Assembly (NCBI RefSeq): GCF_024199925.1
Contig: NZ_JANADR010000001.1
Coordinates: 558,001-622,000 of the forward strand
Length of the DNA stretch: 64,000 nucleotides
Direction of reading: 5' to 3'
DNA from: Bradyrhizobium sp. CCGUVB1N3
Lineage (GTDB): Bacteria > Pseudomonadota > Alphaproteobacteria > Rhizobiales > Xanthobacteraceae
The translations under genes and the position numbers were made by a program. Positions 52,940 to 62,388 of the stretch are shown piece after piece (within the stretch, counting starts at the first letter, position 1; each line of letters begins with the position of its first letter). The notes below the pieces were generated by a model. It saw only the letters and a list, made by a program, of their open reading frames with translations. It searched no databases and was not told where the DNA came from.

Positions 52940-53260
52940 ATGGTTGCGGACAACGACAGCAACATCGCCTGGCACCGGGTTCAGGTGAAGAAGAACCGCG
53001 CCGAGTTGAAGGCGCTCGAGACCGCGCGATTTACGATGGGCGAGGTCGCATCATCCAAGCGCGACGGACAGACCCAGAAGGCGATCGTGGAACTCAAGCG
53101 CAAGATCGCGCAATCCGAACGCGCGATTGCCGACTACGAGAAGCGTACACGCCGCCCGCTCGCAACCGACCTGCAAAGCCTCAGCAATGGGAGCTGGAGC
53201 CATTGGGACGCCTACACCAACCAGCGCAAAGCGGGGCCACGGTCGCCCGGGCGCGGCTGA
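52940..53260 (+). CDS. Hypothetical protein with coiled-coil
   Basis: 106-residue protein. Residues 8-70 form an alpha-helical, charged, probably coiled-coil region (HRVQVKKNRAELKALETARF, then IVELKRKIAQSERAIADYEK); the tail is basic and glycine/proline-rich. The ATG at 52940 has GGAG nine bases upstream; a start at 52910 is less likely. No signal peptide or known domain was seen. Confidence 0.6.
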   Translation: MVADNDSNIAWHRVQVKKNRAELKALETARFTMGEVASSKRDGQTQKAIVELKRKIAQSERAIADYEKRTRRPLATDLQSLSNGSWSHWDAYTNQRKAGPRSPGRG

Positions 53261-53346
53261 TCGCCTTCTTTTGATCGACGTTCCGGCCTTGCGCCGGCGA
53301 TTGTGCACACCATCTGGTGAGGCGCCATTAACAGGGGCGGTGACCC

Positions 53347-54654
53347 ATGACACCGCGCATCGACTTCACTAGCGACGCCTTCTTTCGCGACCCGCCCAGG
53401 GGAATCGCGACGCTGCGCGCCTCCGGGCCCGTGGTCGCGACCCGTTTTCCGCTCATTGGCGACGTCTGGGTCACCACCACCCACGATGCCACGGCTGAAG
53501 TGCTCAAGGACGGCGCGACGTTCACGCTGCGCAAGGAGGACGGCAAGGTCGCTGGCTTGCGCTGGTGGATGCCGAAACTCGTCACGACCATCGCCAGCAA
53601 CATGCTGACGATGGACGAGCCCGATCACACGCGGCTGCGCAGCATCGTGGACGAGGCCTTCCGCCGCCGCGCGATCGTCGCGATGGCGCCGCGCGTCCGC
53701 GCCATCGCGGACGGGCTCGCGGACGAGCTGTTCGCGGCGGGAAGCCCGGCCGATCTCGTCCAGCGCTACGCCCGGATCCTGCCGCTGTCGGTGATCTCCG
53801 AGCTGCTCGGCCTGCCGATGGCCGATCGCCCAAGATTCATTGCCTGGGCCAATGCGATGTCTTCGCTGACGAACGTCGTCAGCTTCTTCCGCCTGATGTT
53901 CGCGTTCCGCAAGATGCGCGCTTATCTCGAGGAGCAGTTGCGGATCGCACGCGCGCAGGGCGGCGAGGGCCTGATTGCCGAGCTGGTCCAGGTCGAGCGG
54001 GAGGGCGGCCGCATTTCGCCGAACGAGATGGTGTCGATGGTGTTCCTGTTGCTGGCCGCGGGCTCGGAGACAACCACGCATCTCATCAGCGGCTCCGTCT
54101 ATGAGCTCCTCAAAAATCCGGGCTTGCGCGATTGGCTGGAAGAGGATTGGTCTCGCGCCGGCCTTGCCGTCGAGGAATTCCTGCGCTTCGTCTCGCCGGT
54201 GCAATTCTCAAAGCCACGCTACGTGCGGCGCGATCTCGAGCTCGAGGGCGTGCGCCTGAAGAAGGGCGACCGCGTCATGGTCATGCTCGCCGCAGCGAAC
54301 ATGGATCCTTCGGTGCATGATGCTCCCGAGCATCTCGATCTCGAACGCAAGCCCAACCGGCACATCTCCTTCGGCACGGGAATCCATTTTTGTCTCGGTC
54401 ACCAACTCGCGCGGATCGAGGCGGCCTGTGCCCTTGAGGCCTTGTTCACGCGCTGGCCGCGGCTCGGTCTCGCCGTCGACGCGTCAGAGATCCGCTGGCG
54501 TCGGCGACCGGGCATCCGTGCGATCGAGAAGCTCCCGGTCGTTGCAGGGGCGCGTCAGCCCGTCGACTTGTCCGACGACGCGAGGTCGCGCTCCCAGCCG
54601 AACACGGATCGCCCACCGAGTTCGGGCGAGGCGGCGCGCTCGCCGGCCATATAA
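53347..54654 (+). CDS. Cytochrome P450
   Basis: 435-residue soluble class I bacterial P450. The I-helix motif AAGSETTTH (about residue 235), the ExxR-containing region near VEEFLRF and the haem loop [15 protein letters not shown] (Cys about 349) are present. The conserved fold ends near residue 400; the last 30 residues ([16 protein letters not shown] on) are disordered and lie over the 3' end of the convergent DUF763 gene. No ferredoxin is adjacent; the fpr gene 570 bp upstream could supply electrons. The substrate is unknown. Confidence 0.9.
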   Translation: MTPRIDFTSDAFFRDPPRGIATLRASGPVVATRFPLIGDVWVTTTHDATAEVLKDGATFTLRKEDGKVAGLRWWMPKLVTTIASNMLTMDEPDHTRLRSIVDEAFRRRAIVAMAPRVRAIADGLADELFAAGSPADLVQRYARILPLSVISELLGLPMADRPRFIAWANAMSSLTNVVSFFRLMFAFRKMRAYLEEQLRIARAQGGEGLIAELVQVEREGGRISPNEMVSMVFLLLAAGSETTTHLISGSVYELLKNPGLRDWLEEDWSRAGLAVEEFLRFVSPVQFSKPRYVRRDLELEGVRLKKGDRVMVMLAAANMDPSVHDAPEHLDLERKPNRHISFGTGIHFCLGHQLARIEAACALEALFTRWPRLGLAVDASEIRWRRRPGIRAIEKLPVVAGARQPVDLSDDARSRSQPNTDRPPSSGEAARSPAI

Positions 54655-55799
54655 GCCTCGACCGATGGACCGCGCGCGGTGCGCTCCAACCGCCGCGCCT
54701 GGTCGTCGAGACGTTTGATCGCCTGCATTTCCTCCTCGCACCCGAGCCTTGCGTTCTCGATCGCGCCCTTGAGTACGCGAATGGTCTCGTCATAGACCTT
54801 GATCGGAACGGGGTAGGGGTGGCGGTCCTTGCCGCCATGGGCCAGCGAGAAACGCGCCGGATCCTTGAAGCGATAGGGCGCGCCGTGCACGACTTCGGCG
54901 ACCATCGCGAGGGAGCGCACGGTGCGCGCGCCGACGCCGGGCGTCAGCAACAGCTCCGGAAAATCGACCGGACCGCGCTCGGCGGCCGCGGCCAGCGTGC
55001 CGTGCAGGCGACGCGCGAAGACGTCCTTCGGCCGCACGTCGTGATGCGCGGGCATGATGAGGTGCGGCAGCATGGCTTGTGCGGGTTCGACGCCGCTCAG
55101 ACGTTCGAATTCGGACACGATGCGATCGGGGCCGAGATCGGAGAGCAGCTCGAGCTGCGCTGAGCGCGAGACGTCGGCGCGGTGGTCGGTGAGATTGACG
55201 ATCTCGCCTTGCAAGGGGCCGTCGATCGCGCTGTGGGGCGCATCGACAAAGCTCTTCAGCGCCTCGGAGTGCCAGTGATAGCGCCGCGCCTGCCGCTTCT
55301 CGCCGTTCATGCCTTGCTGCACTACAGTCCATTTGCCTTCGGCAGTGACGAAGAAGCCATGCAGATAGAGGTCAAAGCCGTCCTGCACCGCGGCGCTGTC
55401 GACCTTCGCAACGAGGCGGCTCGCCCGGGTCAGCCTGACGCCATCGAAGCCGACGCGGTCGCCGAGCGTCTGGAGCTCATCCGGCGTCTTGCGCGAATGC
55501 TGGCCGCGGCCGCCGCAGACATAGATGCCGAGCTCGTTCTGGAGTGGGGCGAGCCCGCGCTTCAGCGCGCCGATCACGGAGGTGGTGATGCCGGACGAGT
55601 GCCAGTCCATTCCCATCACGGCGCCGAACGACTGGAACCAGAAGGGATGCGACAGCCGCTGCATGAACTCGTCGCGGCCGTAGTGATGGACGATCGCCTG
55701 GGTGACGATCGCTCCCAGCGAAGCCATGCGGCTTGCGAGCCACGGCGGAACCCGTCCGGTGTGGAGAGGAAGATCGGCGCTGCCGGTGCGTCGGGGCAT
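54555..55799 (-). CDS. DUF763 family protein
   Basis: 414-residue protein of the DUF763 group. Typical segments are TGSADLPLHTGRVPPWLASR at the start, MGMDWHSSGITTSVIGALKR, GIYVCGGRGQHSRKTP, MPAHHDVRPKDV and LLTPGVGARTVRSLA, the last resembling a helix-hairpin-helix that may bind DNA. The ATG at 55799 is set by the conserved start; an upstream ATG adds 12 residues. Its 3' end overlaps that of the P450 gene by 100 bases on opposite strands. The function of the family is not known to me. Confidence 0.85.
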   Translation of the reverse strand: MPRRTGSADLPLHTGRVPPWLASRMASLGAIVTQAIVHHYGRDEFMQRLSHPFWFQSFGAVMGMDWHSSGITTSVIGALKRGLAPLQNELGIYVCGGRGQHSRKTPDELQTLGDRVGFDGVRLTRASRLVAKVDSAAVQDGFDLYLHGFFVTAEGKWTVVQQGMNGEKRQARRYHWHSEALKSFVDAPHSAIDGPLQGEIVNLTDHRADVSRSAQLELLSDLGPDRIVSEFERLSGVEPAQAMLPHLIMPAHHDVRPKDVFARRLHGTLAAAAERGPVDFPELLLTPGVGARTVRSLAMVAEVVHGAPYRFKDPARFSLAHGGKDRHPYPVPIKVYDETIRVLKGAIENARLGCEEEMQAIKRLDDQARRLERTARGPSVEAYMAGERAASPELGGRSVFGWERDLASSDKSTG

Positions 55800-55880
55800 G
55801 GCTGCTTTGATAGCCGGATTCTGCCGCAGTTGCACGACGGGAAATACTGCCTTCGCGCGCCGGGGCCAAGGCCGATCATC

Positions 55881-56858
55881 CTACTGCGCCCGGATGTTCG
55901 CAGCCTTCAGCACCGGCTCCCATTTGGTCGCCTCTGCATGCATGTAGGCATCGAACTCCTTCGACGACGAGCCGACCGGCGTCGCGCCGATCTTGTCGAG
56001 GGTCGACAGCACGCTCGGGTCTTGCAGCGCCGTCTTCAAATCGGCTTCGAGCTTTGCCACGATCTCCGGCGGCATTTTCGCCGGCGCCAAAAATCCCCAC
56101 CAGACCGAGACGTCATAGCCAGCCACGCCGGCCTCGGCGACGGTCGGAACATCGGGCAGGGCCTTTGACCGCTGCGCCGAGGTCACGGCGAGCGCACGCA
56201 CCGGGCCGCCTTCGAGCTGACCGATCGCTTCGGCAAGTGGGTTGAGGCTGAGGGGGATTTCGCCGGCGATCACGGCGGTCAGCGCCGGCGCGCCGCCCTT
56301 GTAGGGAATAGAGACGATCTTCACGCCGGCCATGTATTTCAACAGCTCGCCGGCAAGGTGCGCCGAGGTGCCGTTGCCCGACATGCCGTAGGAGAGCTTG
56401 TCCGGCTCCTTCTTCGCAGCGGCCAGGAGATCGCCGAGGCTCTTGTACGGGCTGTCCTTGGCGACGACGATGGCGAGCGGCGACGAGGCGACCTCGCTGA
56501 TCGCGGTGAAATCCTTGAAGGTGTCGTAGGGTACGCTCGGATAGATGAACTGGTTGAGCGGATGGCCGCTCGCGACCAGGATCAGTGTGTAGCCGTCGGG
56601 CGGCGCCTGGGTCAGCGCCTGCGAGGCGATAATGCCGCCGGCGCCGGGGCGGTTGTCGATCACCGGCTGCTGGCCCCAACTCTTGGCCAGCGCCTGGCCG
56701 ATCGTGCGGGCGAGCACGTCGACGGCGCCGCCGGCCGCATAGGGCACCAGAATGTGGACCGGCTTGCTCGGGAAATTGTCGGCCTGCGCGGCGCTCGCGG
56801 CCAGCAGCAGGCCCGCGCCCAGCAGTGAGCGTCCGATTTTCTTGTTCAAGCCCAGCAT
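55881..56858 (-). CDS. Tripartite tricarboxylate transporter substrate-binding protein (TctC/Bug family)
   Basis: 325-residue periplasmic binding protein. The signal peptide (residues 1-26, cut after AAQA) is followed by the Bug hallmark KPVHILVPYAAGGAVDVLAR and DNRPGAGGIIASQAL. No TctA/TctB membrane genes are beside it, as is common for orphan Bug proteins. It is divergent from tetR, with the TetR-type operator between, so it may bind an aromatic or dicarboxylic acid of the same pathway. Confidence 0.9.
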   Translation of the reverse strand: MLGLNKKIGRSLLGAGLLLAASAAQADNFPSKPVHILVPYAAGGAVDVLARTIGQALAKSWGQQPVIDNRPGAGGIIASQALTQAPPDGYTLILVASGHPLNQFIYPSVPYDTFKDFTAISEVASSPLAIVVAKDSPYKSLGDLLAAAKKEPDKLSYGMSGNGTSAHLAGELLKYMAGVKIVSIPYKGGAPALTAVIAGEIPLSLNPLAEAIGQLEGGPVRALAVTSAQRSKALPDVPTVAEAGVAGYDVSVWWGFLAPAKMPPEIVAKLEADLKTALQDPSVLSTLDKIGATPVGSSSKEFDAYMHAEATKWEPVLKAANIRAQ

Positions 56859-56934
56859 CTTCCAGCGCTCCTCGGGGCGAGTATCCGTCCGGGCGCTCGT
56901 CTTGCGACCGCCCTGGCGCTGCCCATCGTTTTTG

Positions 56935-56969
56935 TTGACGAGACCTTATCTTTTGTACGATAGTACAAA
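56935..56969 (+). promoter_or_regulatory. tetR promoter with palindromic operator
   Basis: -35 TTGACG at 56935-56940 and the palindrome TTTGTAC-GATA-GTACAAA at 56952-56969 over the -10 region. The ATG of tetR is only four bases beyond the palindrome, so the transcript is leaderless or nearly so. The same sequence stands in front of the extradiol dioxygenase at 35746. Autorepression by TetR is inferred. Confidence 0.7.
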
Positions 56970-56973
56970 TCAC

Positions 56974-57684
56974 ATGATACGCAAGCCCACCAGCAAAGAG
57001 ACGGCCCGCAAGCCGAACATGCGCGAGGCGATCCTCGCCGCGGCCGAAGAGTTGTTCGCGACCAACGGCTTCAACGCCGTGTCGGTGCGTGACATCGCAC
57101 AGGCCGCCGGGGCCAACCCCGGCAGCGTCACCTATCATTTCAAGACCAAGGACGGTCTGCTGCTCGAGATCTATCGCCGCCATTGCGGGCCGATGAATCT
57201 CCGCCGGTCCGAGCTGTTAGCTGCCGCCAAGCGCGTGCGCGATCTCCAGGACCGGCTGGAGGCGATCGTGCGCGCCTACGTCGTGCCGGCCTTCACTTCC
57301 GGCAGCGATCTCGCCGGCGGCGGGGCGCGGTTCACCCGGCTGCGCGCCGTGATGTCGGCCGAGGGGAACGAGGTGGCACGGCGCATCATCGCGCAGACCT
57401 TCGACGATACCAGCCACGCCTTCATCGACGCGATCCACGAGAGCCTGCCGCACGTGCCGCGCACCGAGATCGTCTGGCGCAGCCATTTCCTGCTTGGTGC
57501 CCTCTATTACTCGCTGGTGACGCCGGAGCGCGTCTCGCGCCTGTCGCGCGGCGAGGCCGACGGCAGCGATGCGGCCGCTGCGATCGAGCAGCTCGTTCAG
57601 GCGACAGTGGCCTCGTTCCAGGCGCCGGCACTCGACCAGGCCGCGCCGGCACGTCGGCGCGCAGCGGCAAGCAACAAGACGTAG
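56974..57684 (+). CDS. TetR/AcrR-family transcriptional regulator
   Basis: 236-residue repressor. The N-terminal helix-turn-helix spans about residues 15-62 (REAILAAAEELFATNGFNAV, then VSVRDIAQAAGANPGSVTYH), followed by an all-helical ligand domain and an alanine-rich tail. The start at 56974 directly follows the operator; the longer frame from 56752 covers the promoter and the divergent gene and is rejected. It heads the lactonase/aldolase operon and probably controls itself, that operon and the distant dioxygenase gene. Confidence 0.9.
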   Translation: MIRKPTSKETARKPNMREAILAAAEELFATNGFNAVSVRDIAQAAGANPGSVTYHFKTKDGLLLEIYRRHCGPMNLRRSELLAAAKRVRDLQDRLEAIVRAYVVPAFTSGSDLAGGGARFTRLRAVMSAEGNEVARRIIAQTFDDTSHAFIDAIHESLPHVPRTEIVWRSHFLLGALYYSLVTPERVSRLSRGEADGSDAAAAIEQLVQATVASFQAPALDQAAPARRRAAASNKT

Positions 57685-57756
57685 ACGACCGCCGACGGAC
57701 GAGGAGCGTCAAGCTCGCGTTGTCCGCAACCGGCGGCATTTGACTGGGGATGCGGA

Positions 57757-58719
57757 ATGAACAGGCGGGACTGCTTGCAACTCTTGACGGGCGTTTCGAT
57801 GGCCGCCTCGGTTTCGAGCGCGCGCGGGCAGGCAGCCGAGCCGGCCAAAGCGATTCCGACCATCGACCCGCCGGACCCGAATCCCAAGACGCCGGCATTC
57901 AAGCTGCCGCCGAAATCCTGCGACGCTCACACGCACATCTTTGGGCCGGCCGCCCGCTATCCGTTCTCGGAACACCGTCCCTACAACACGGCCGATGCGC
58001 CACTGGAGGCCTTCCGCGCCGTGCACGAGAAGATCGGCGTCGATCGCTGTGTGATCGTCAACGCCACGGTGCATGGCACTGACAATCGCGTGGTGACCGA
58101 CGCCATCGCGCAAAGCGAGGGCGCCTATAAGGGTATCGCCAACGTCAAGGACGAGATGTCCGATCACGAGCTCGAGGCGCTGGACAAGGGCGGTATCTGC
58201 GGCTGCCGCTTTGCCTTCCTGAAGCGGCTCGGCGGCGTCGGCGACATGAACAAGTTCCAGCGCATCGTGCATCGCGTCGCCGAACTCGGCTGGCACGTCG
58301 ACGTCTATTTCGAGCCGGGCACGATCGCCGAATTCGCGCCGATCCTCACCGCGCTGCCGACGCGCTACGTCATCGACCACATGGGCACGGTGCAGGCGGG
58401 CAAGGGGCTCGACGATCCCGGCTTCACCGCGCTGCTCGATCTCCAGAAGAAAGATGAGAAGTGCTGGGTCAAGATCACCGGCCTAGAGCGTGCATCCGCC
58501 GCAGGCAAGCCGTTCCACGATGCCGTGCCGTTCGCAAAGAAGCTCATCGACAACGCGCCTGATCGGGTGATCTGGGGCACGGATTGGCCGCATCCCAACG
58601 TCAAGGTCATGCCCAATGATGGCGAGATCGTCGATCTGATCCCACTTTATGCGCCGGATGCCGCGATCCAGCAGAAGCTGCTGGTCGACAATCCCGCGCG
58701 CCTGTTCAAGTTCAGCTGA
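57757..58719 (+). CDS. LigI-like amidohydrolase (2-pyrone-4,6-dicarboxylate lactonase family), exported form
   Basis: 320-residue TIM-barrel hydrolase. The catalytic start CDAHTHIFGPAARYPF (about residue 55) and the C-terminal VIWGTDWPHPNVKVMP are the family's marks. Unlike its neighbour it has an N-terminal RRDCLQLLTGVSMAASV stretch that looks like a Tat signal, ending near SARGQA, so it may act in the periplasm. It would open a pyrone lactone from extradiol cleavage. The RBS is weak; it follows tetR by 72 bp. Confidence 0.82.
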   Translation: MNRRDCLQLLTGVSMAASVSSARGQAAEPAKAIPTIDPPDPNPKTPAFKLPPKSCDAHTHIFGPAARYPFSEHRPYNTADAPLEAFRAVHEKIGVDRCVIVNATVHGTDNRVVTDAIAQSEGAYKGIANVKDEMSDHELEALDKGGICGCRFAFLKRLGGVGDMNKFQRIVHRVAELGWHVDVYFEPGTIAEFAPILTALPTRYVIDHMGTVQAGKGLDDPGFTALLDLQKKDEKCWVKITGLERASAAGKPFHDAVPFAKKLIDNAPDRVIWGTDWPHPNVKVMPNDGEIVDLIPLYAPDAAIQQKLLVDNPARLFKFS

Positions 58720-58728
58720 AGACACCAG

Positions 58729-59604
58729 ATGTACACGCCGACCATTCCCCCGCCCGATCCGAACACGCGCACGCCGAAGTTCAAGCTGCCGCCGCTCGCT
58801 TGCGACGCGCATTGCCACATCTTTGGTCCGGGCTCGAAATATCCGTACGCGCCGGACCGTTCCTACACGCCGCCCGACGCGCCGCTGGAGGATTTTAGGG
58901 CGTTGCACGCCAGGCTCGGCGTCGGGCGCGCCGTCATCGTCAACGCCAGCGTGCACGGCACCGACAACGCCGTTGCGCTCGATGCGATCGCGCAAAGCAA
59001 CGGCGCCTATCGCGCCGTGGCCAATATCGACGACACCATCACCGAGCGGGGCTTGCGCGTTCTGCATGAGGGTGGCTTCCGCGGCTGTCGCTTCAATTTC
59101 GTCCGCCATCTCGGCGGCGTCCCGGACAAGGGCGTATTCGACCGGGTGATCGCGATGGTCGCGCCGCTCGGCTGGCACATCGATCTGCATTTCGACGCGA
59201 TCGACCTGCCGGAATATGCCGACATGCTGGCAAAGCTTCCGGTGCGCTACACCATCGATCACATGGGACGGGTGAAGGCGTCCGAGGGGCTCGACCAGCT
59301 TCCGTTCAAGATCCTGATCGAGCTGATGCAGCGCGACGAAAAATGCTGGGTCAAGATCTGCGGTTCGGAACGCGTCTCCTCCTCGGGCCCGCCCTTCACC
59401 GATGCCGTGCCGTTCGCGCGCAAGATCGTCGAGACCGCGGTCGACCGCGTCATCTGGGGCACGGATTGGCCGCATCCCAATGTCAAGGTGATGCCGAATG
59501 ACGGCGACCTCGTCGACTTGATTCCGCTGTTTGCGCCGGAGGCGGAGTTCCAGCAGAAGATCCTGGTCGGCAATCCGGCCCGCCTGTTCGAGTTCGGAGA
59601 ATGA
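58729..59604 (+). CDS. LigI-like amidohydrolase (2-pyrone-4,6-dicarboxylate lactonase family), cytoplasmic form
   Basis: 291-residue paralogue of the preceding gene without signal peptide. The metal motif is CDAHCHIFGPGSKYPY near residue 25, and the closing motif VIWGTDWPHPNVKVMP is shared. It is the more likely partner of the cytoplasmic hydratase and aldolase downstream, making oxalomesaconate from 2-pyrone-4,6-dicarboxylate. It overlaps dctA by four bases. Confidence 0.84.
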   Translation: MYTPTIPPPDPNTRTPKFKLPPLACDAHCHIFGPGSKYPYAPDRSYTPPDAPLEDFRALHARLGVGRAVIVNASVHGTDNAVALDAIAQSNGAYRAVANIDDTITERGLRVLHEGGFRGCRFNFVRHLGGVPDKGVFDRVIAMVAPLGWHIDLHFDAIDLPEYADMLAKLPVRYTIDHMGRVKASEGLDQLPFKILIELMQRDEKCWVKICGSERVSSSGPPFTDAVPFARKIVETAVDRVIWGTDWPHPNVKVMPNDGDLVDLIPLFAPEAEFQQKILVGNPARLFEFGE

Positions 59605-60902
59605 CGGCGCTCTCGATCGACAAGCCGCGCGGCCGCGCCTGGTGGAAGGAACTCTGGGTCCAGGTTCTCCTTGCCATGGCGGCCGGCATCGTGCTCGGCA
59701 TCGTCAATCCCGAACTTGGCGCAAAAATGCAGCCGCTCGGCGACGCCTTCATCAAGGCGATCCGCATGCTGATCGCGCCGATCATCTTCTGCACGGTCGT
59801 GCACGGCATCGCGCACATGGCTGACATGGCCCGGGTCGGCCGCGTCGCCATCAAGGCGATCGTCTATTTCGAGATCATGACCACGATCGCGCTGGTGATC
59901 GGGCTTGTCGCGATCAATCTGCTGAAGCCCGGCGTCGGCATGAACATCGATGCCGCCAGCATCAACACCAGCGCGATCGAGCCCTACGTCAAGCAGACCG
60001 GGGCGATCGGCTTCGTGCCGTTCCTGATGAACATCCTTCCCGGCACCTTCGTCGGCGCATTTGCTGAAGGCAACATCCTCCAGGTGCTGTTCATCTCGGT
60101 GCTCTGTGGCTTTGCCCTGGTGCAGCTCGGCGAGCGCGGAGCGCCGCTGGTCAACCTGATCGACGTCGCTGCGAAGATGGTATTCGCGATCGTCGGCTTC
60201 GTGATGTGGGTGGCGCCGATCGGCGCCTTCGGCGCCATTGCGTTCACGGTCGGCAAGTTCGGTGTCGGCTCGCTGGCCTCGCTAGGCAAGCTGCTCGGTG
60301 GTTTCTATCTCACCTGCCTGGTATTCATCGTGATTGCGCTCGGCCCTGTCGCACGCTGGTGCGGTTTCAGCCTCGTCAAGCTGATCCGCTACATCTGGGA
60401 AGAGCTGTTGATCTGCATCGCCACGACATCGTCGGAAACCGTCTTGCCGCGCATGCTCTCGAAGCTCGAGAATGCCGGCTGCGAACGCAGCGTGGTCGGG
60501 CTCGTGATCCCGACCGGCTACTCCTTCAATCTCGACGGCACCTGCCTTTACCTCGCGGCGGCCTCTGTGTTCCTGGCGCAGGCGACCAACACGCCGCTTG
60601 GCCTCACCGAGCAGATCGAGCTGCTGCTGATCCTGCTCGTGACCTCCAAGGGGGCGGCGGGAATTGCGGGCGCCGCCTTCGTCGTGCTGGCGGCAACGCT
60701 GTCGGCGACCGGAACCATTCCGGTCGCGAGCGTCGCGCTGGTGCTTGGCATTCACAGGCTGATGTCGCAGGGGTTGACGCCGACCAATCTGATCGGGAAC
60801 GCGGTGGCGACCATCGCGATTGCAAGATGGGAAGGCGCGCTCGACGCGGATCGGTTGAAGCGCGTGCTCGACGGCGAGGCCGTGCCGGCCGCAAGGGCGT
60901 GA
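59601..60902 (+). CDS. dctA: C4-dicarboxylate/H+(Na+) symporter DctA
   Basis: 433-residue glutamate-transporter-fold permease. The family string TSSETVLPRMLSKLENAGC, the motif IPTGYSFNLDGTCLYLAAAS and LVTSKGAAGIAGAAFVVLAA are clear. DctA imports succinate, fumarate and malate; inside this catabolic operon it may carry a carboxylated substrate. It overlaps the lactonase by four bases and precedes the PIG-L gene by 68 bp. A second role in symbiosis cannot be judged here. Confidence 0.92.
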   Translation: MTALSIDKPRGRAWWKELWVQVLLAMAAGIVLGIVNPELGAKMQPLGDAFIKAIRMLIAPIIFCTVVHGIAHMADMARVGRVAIKAIVYFEIMTTIALVIGLVAINLLKPGVGMNIDAASINTSAIEPYVKQTGAIGFVPFLMNILPGTFVGAFAEGNILQVLFISVLCGFALVQLGERGAPLVNLIDVAAKMVFAIVGFVMWVAPIGAFGAIAFTVGKFGVGSLASLGKLLGGFYLTCLVFIVIALGPVARWCGFSLVKLIRYIWEELLICIATTSSETVLPRMLSKLENAGCERSVVGLVIPTGYSFNLDGTCLYLAAASVFLAQATNTPLGLTEQIELLLILLVTSKGAAGIAGAAFVVLAATLSATGTIPVASVALVLGIHRLMSQGLTPTNLIGNAVATIAIARWEGALDADRLKRVLDGEAVPAARA

Positions 60903-60970
60903 TGAATGGGCTGCTTGCGCTTCGCAAGGAGCAGCTCAAGCTTTGAAGAGATGAAAGGGGAGTTTGTCCC

Positions 60971-61684
60971 ATGAAGACAGGTCTTGTGATTACCGCGCAT
61001 CCCGGCGACTTCGTCTGGCGCGCGGGCGGCGCGATCGCGCTGCATGCCAGGAAGGGCTACCGGATGAAGATCGTCTGCATGTCCTTCGGCGAGCGCGGCG
61101 AGAGCCAGTTCGCCTGGAAGGAAAAGGGCGCGACGCTGGAGTCGGTGAAGGCCGGCCGCAAGGACGAGGCCGAGCGCGCCGCCAAACTCCTGGGCGCCGA
61201 GATCGAGTTCTTCGATTGCGGCGACTATCCGCTCAAGCTCAACGAAGCGCATTTCGACCGCATGGTCGATATCTACCGCGAGCTCAACCCGAGCTTCGTG
61301 CTGACCCATGCGCTAGAAGACCCTTACAATTTTGATCACCCGAATGCGGCCCATTTCGCGCAGGAGACTCGCGTGGTCGCGCAGGCCATGGGCCACAAGC
61401 CGGGCGCGCAGTACAAATATGCCGCGCCGCCGGTGTTCCTGTTCGAGCCGCACCAGCCCGAGATGTGCAATTTCAAGCCGAACCTGATCCTGAAGATCGA
61501 CGAGGTCTGGAAGGAGAAGTACGAGGCGTTCCAGATCCTCGCCGCACAAAAGCATCTCTGGGGTTACTATGAGCGCGTCGCGCTCAACCGCGGCATCCAG
61601 GGCAGCCGCAACACCGGCGTGCCCATGACCTATGGCGAGGCCTATCAGCGCCTGTTCCCGACGGTTGAGGAGGTCCTGGCATGA
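60971..61684 (+). CDS. galB: PIG-L/LmbE-fold protein, 4-oxalomesaconate hydratase-like (GalB type)
   Basis: 237-residue Zn-dependent PIG-L family protein. The metal motif reads AHPGD (residues 9-13; AHPDD in most relatives) and a later His is in [12 protein letters not shown]. GalB of P. putida, the 4-oxalomesaconate hydratase of gallate breakdown, belongs to this fold, and the next gene encodes the matching aldolase, which is why I prefer that role over deacetylation. The RBS AAGGGGAG is strong. It overlaps the aldolase gene by four bases. Confidence 0.8.
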   Translation: MKTGLVITAHPGDFVWRAGGAIALHARKGYRMKIVCMSFGERGESQFAWKEKGATLESVKAGRKDEAERAAKLLGAEIEFFDCGDYPLKLNEAHFDRMVDIYRELNPSFVLTHALEDPYNFDHPNAAHFAQETRVVAQAMGHKPGAQYKYAAPPVFLFEPHQPEMCNFKPNLILKIDEVWKEKYEAFQILAAQKHLWGYYERVALNRGIQGSRNTGVPMTYGEAYQRLFPTVEEVLA

Positions 61685-62364
61685 AGCCCGTCGTCGTTTG
61701 CAACATCAAGCGCGCCGATCCCGCCGGCATGTCGGCCTATGGCGTGTCCACGGTGCACGAGGCTATGGGCCGTGTCGGCCTGATGAAGCCCTATATGCGC
61801 CCGATCTGGCCCGGCGCGCAGATCGCCGGTCCCGCGGTCACCGTGCTGGCGCAGCCCGGCGACAACTGGATGATCCATGTCGCGGTCGAGCAATGCAGGC
61901 CGGGCGACATCCTCGTGGTTGGTTGCACCACCGACAATACCGACGGCATGTTCGGCGAGCTGCTGGCAACGTCGCTTCGCGCGCGCGGCGTGCAGGGGCT
62001 CGTCATCGATGCCGGCTGCCGTGACGTGAAGGCGCTGCACGAGATGAAATTTCCGGTGTGGTCGCGCGCCGTCTCGGCCAAGGGAACGGTCAAGGCGACG
62101 CTGGGCTCGGTCAACGTTCCCGTGGTCTGCGCCGGCGTCAATGTCGAGCCCGGCGACATCGTGGTCGCCGATGACGACGGCGTCGTGGTGGTGCCGAAGC
62201 GGATCGCGGCGGAGGTCGCCGGGAAGGCCGGGAAGCGCAATGCGGACGAAGGCGGCAAGCGCAATCGCCTCGCCTCGGGCGAGCTTGGCCTCGACATGTA
62301 CAACATGCGCGAGGCTCTGGCGAAGGCCGGACTCGTCTATGTCGACAATCCCGAGGACGTCTGA
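61681..62364 (+). CDS. ligK: 4-carboxy-4-hydroxy-2-oxoadipate aldolase/oxaloacetate decarboxylase (LigK/GalC, RraA fold)
   Basis: 227-residue class II pyruvate aldolase of the RraA fold. The active-site pattern [20 protein letters not shown] followed by GCRDV holds the Arg and Asp used for metal and substrate binding, and [20 protein letters not shown] is conserved. It splits 4-carboxy-4-hydroxy-2-oxoadipate into pyruvate and oxaloacetate, the last step of protocatechuate 4,5-cleavage and gallate degradation. Context with LigI-like and GalB-like genes supports this. Confidence 0.85.
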   Translation: MKPVVVCNIKRADPAGMSAYGVSTVHEAMGRVGLMKPYMRPIWPGAQIAGPAVTVLAQPGDNWMIHVAVEQCRPGDILVVGCTTDNTDGMFGELLATSLRARGVQGLVIDAGCRDVKALHEMKFPVWSRAVSAKGTVKATLGSVNVPVVCAGVNVEPGDIVVADDDGVVVVPKRIAAEVAGKAGKRNADEGGKRNRLASGELGLDMYNMREALAKAGLVYVDNPEDV

Positions 62365-62388
62365 GCAGACGAGAAGCGGAGCGGGCTG

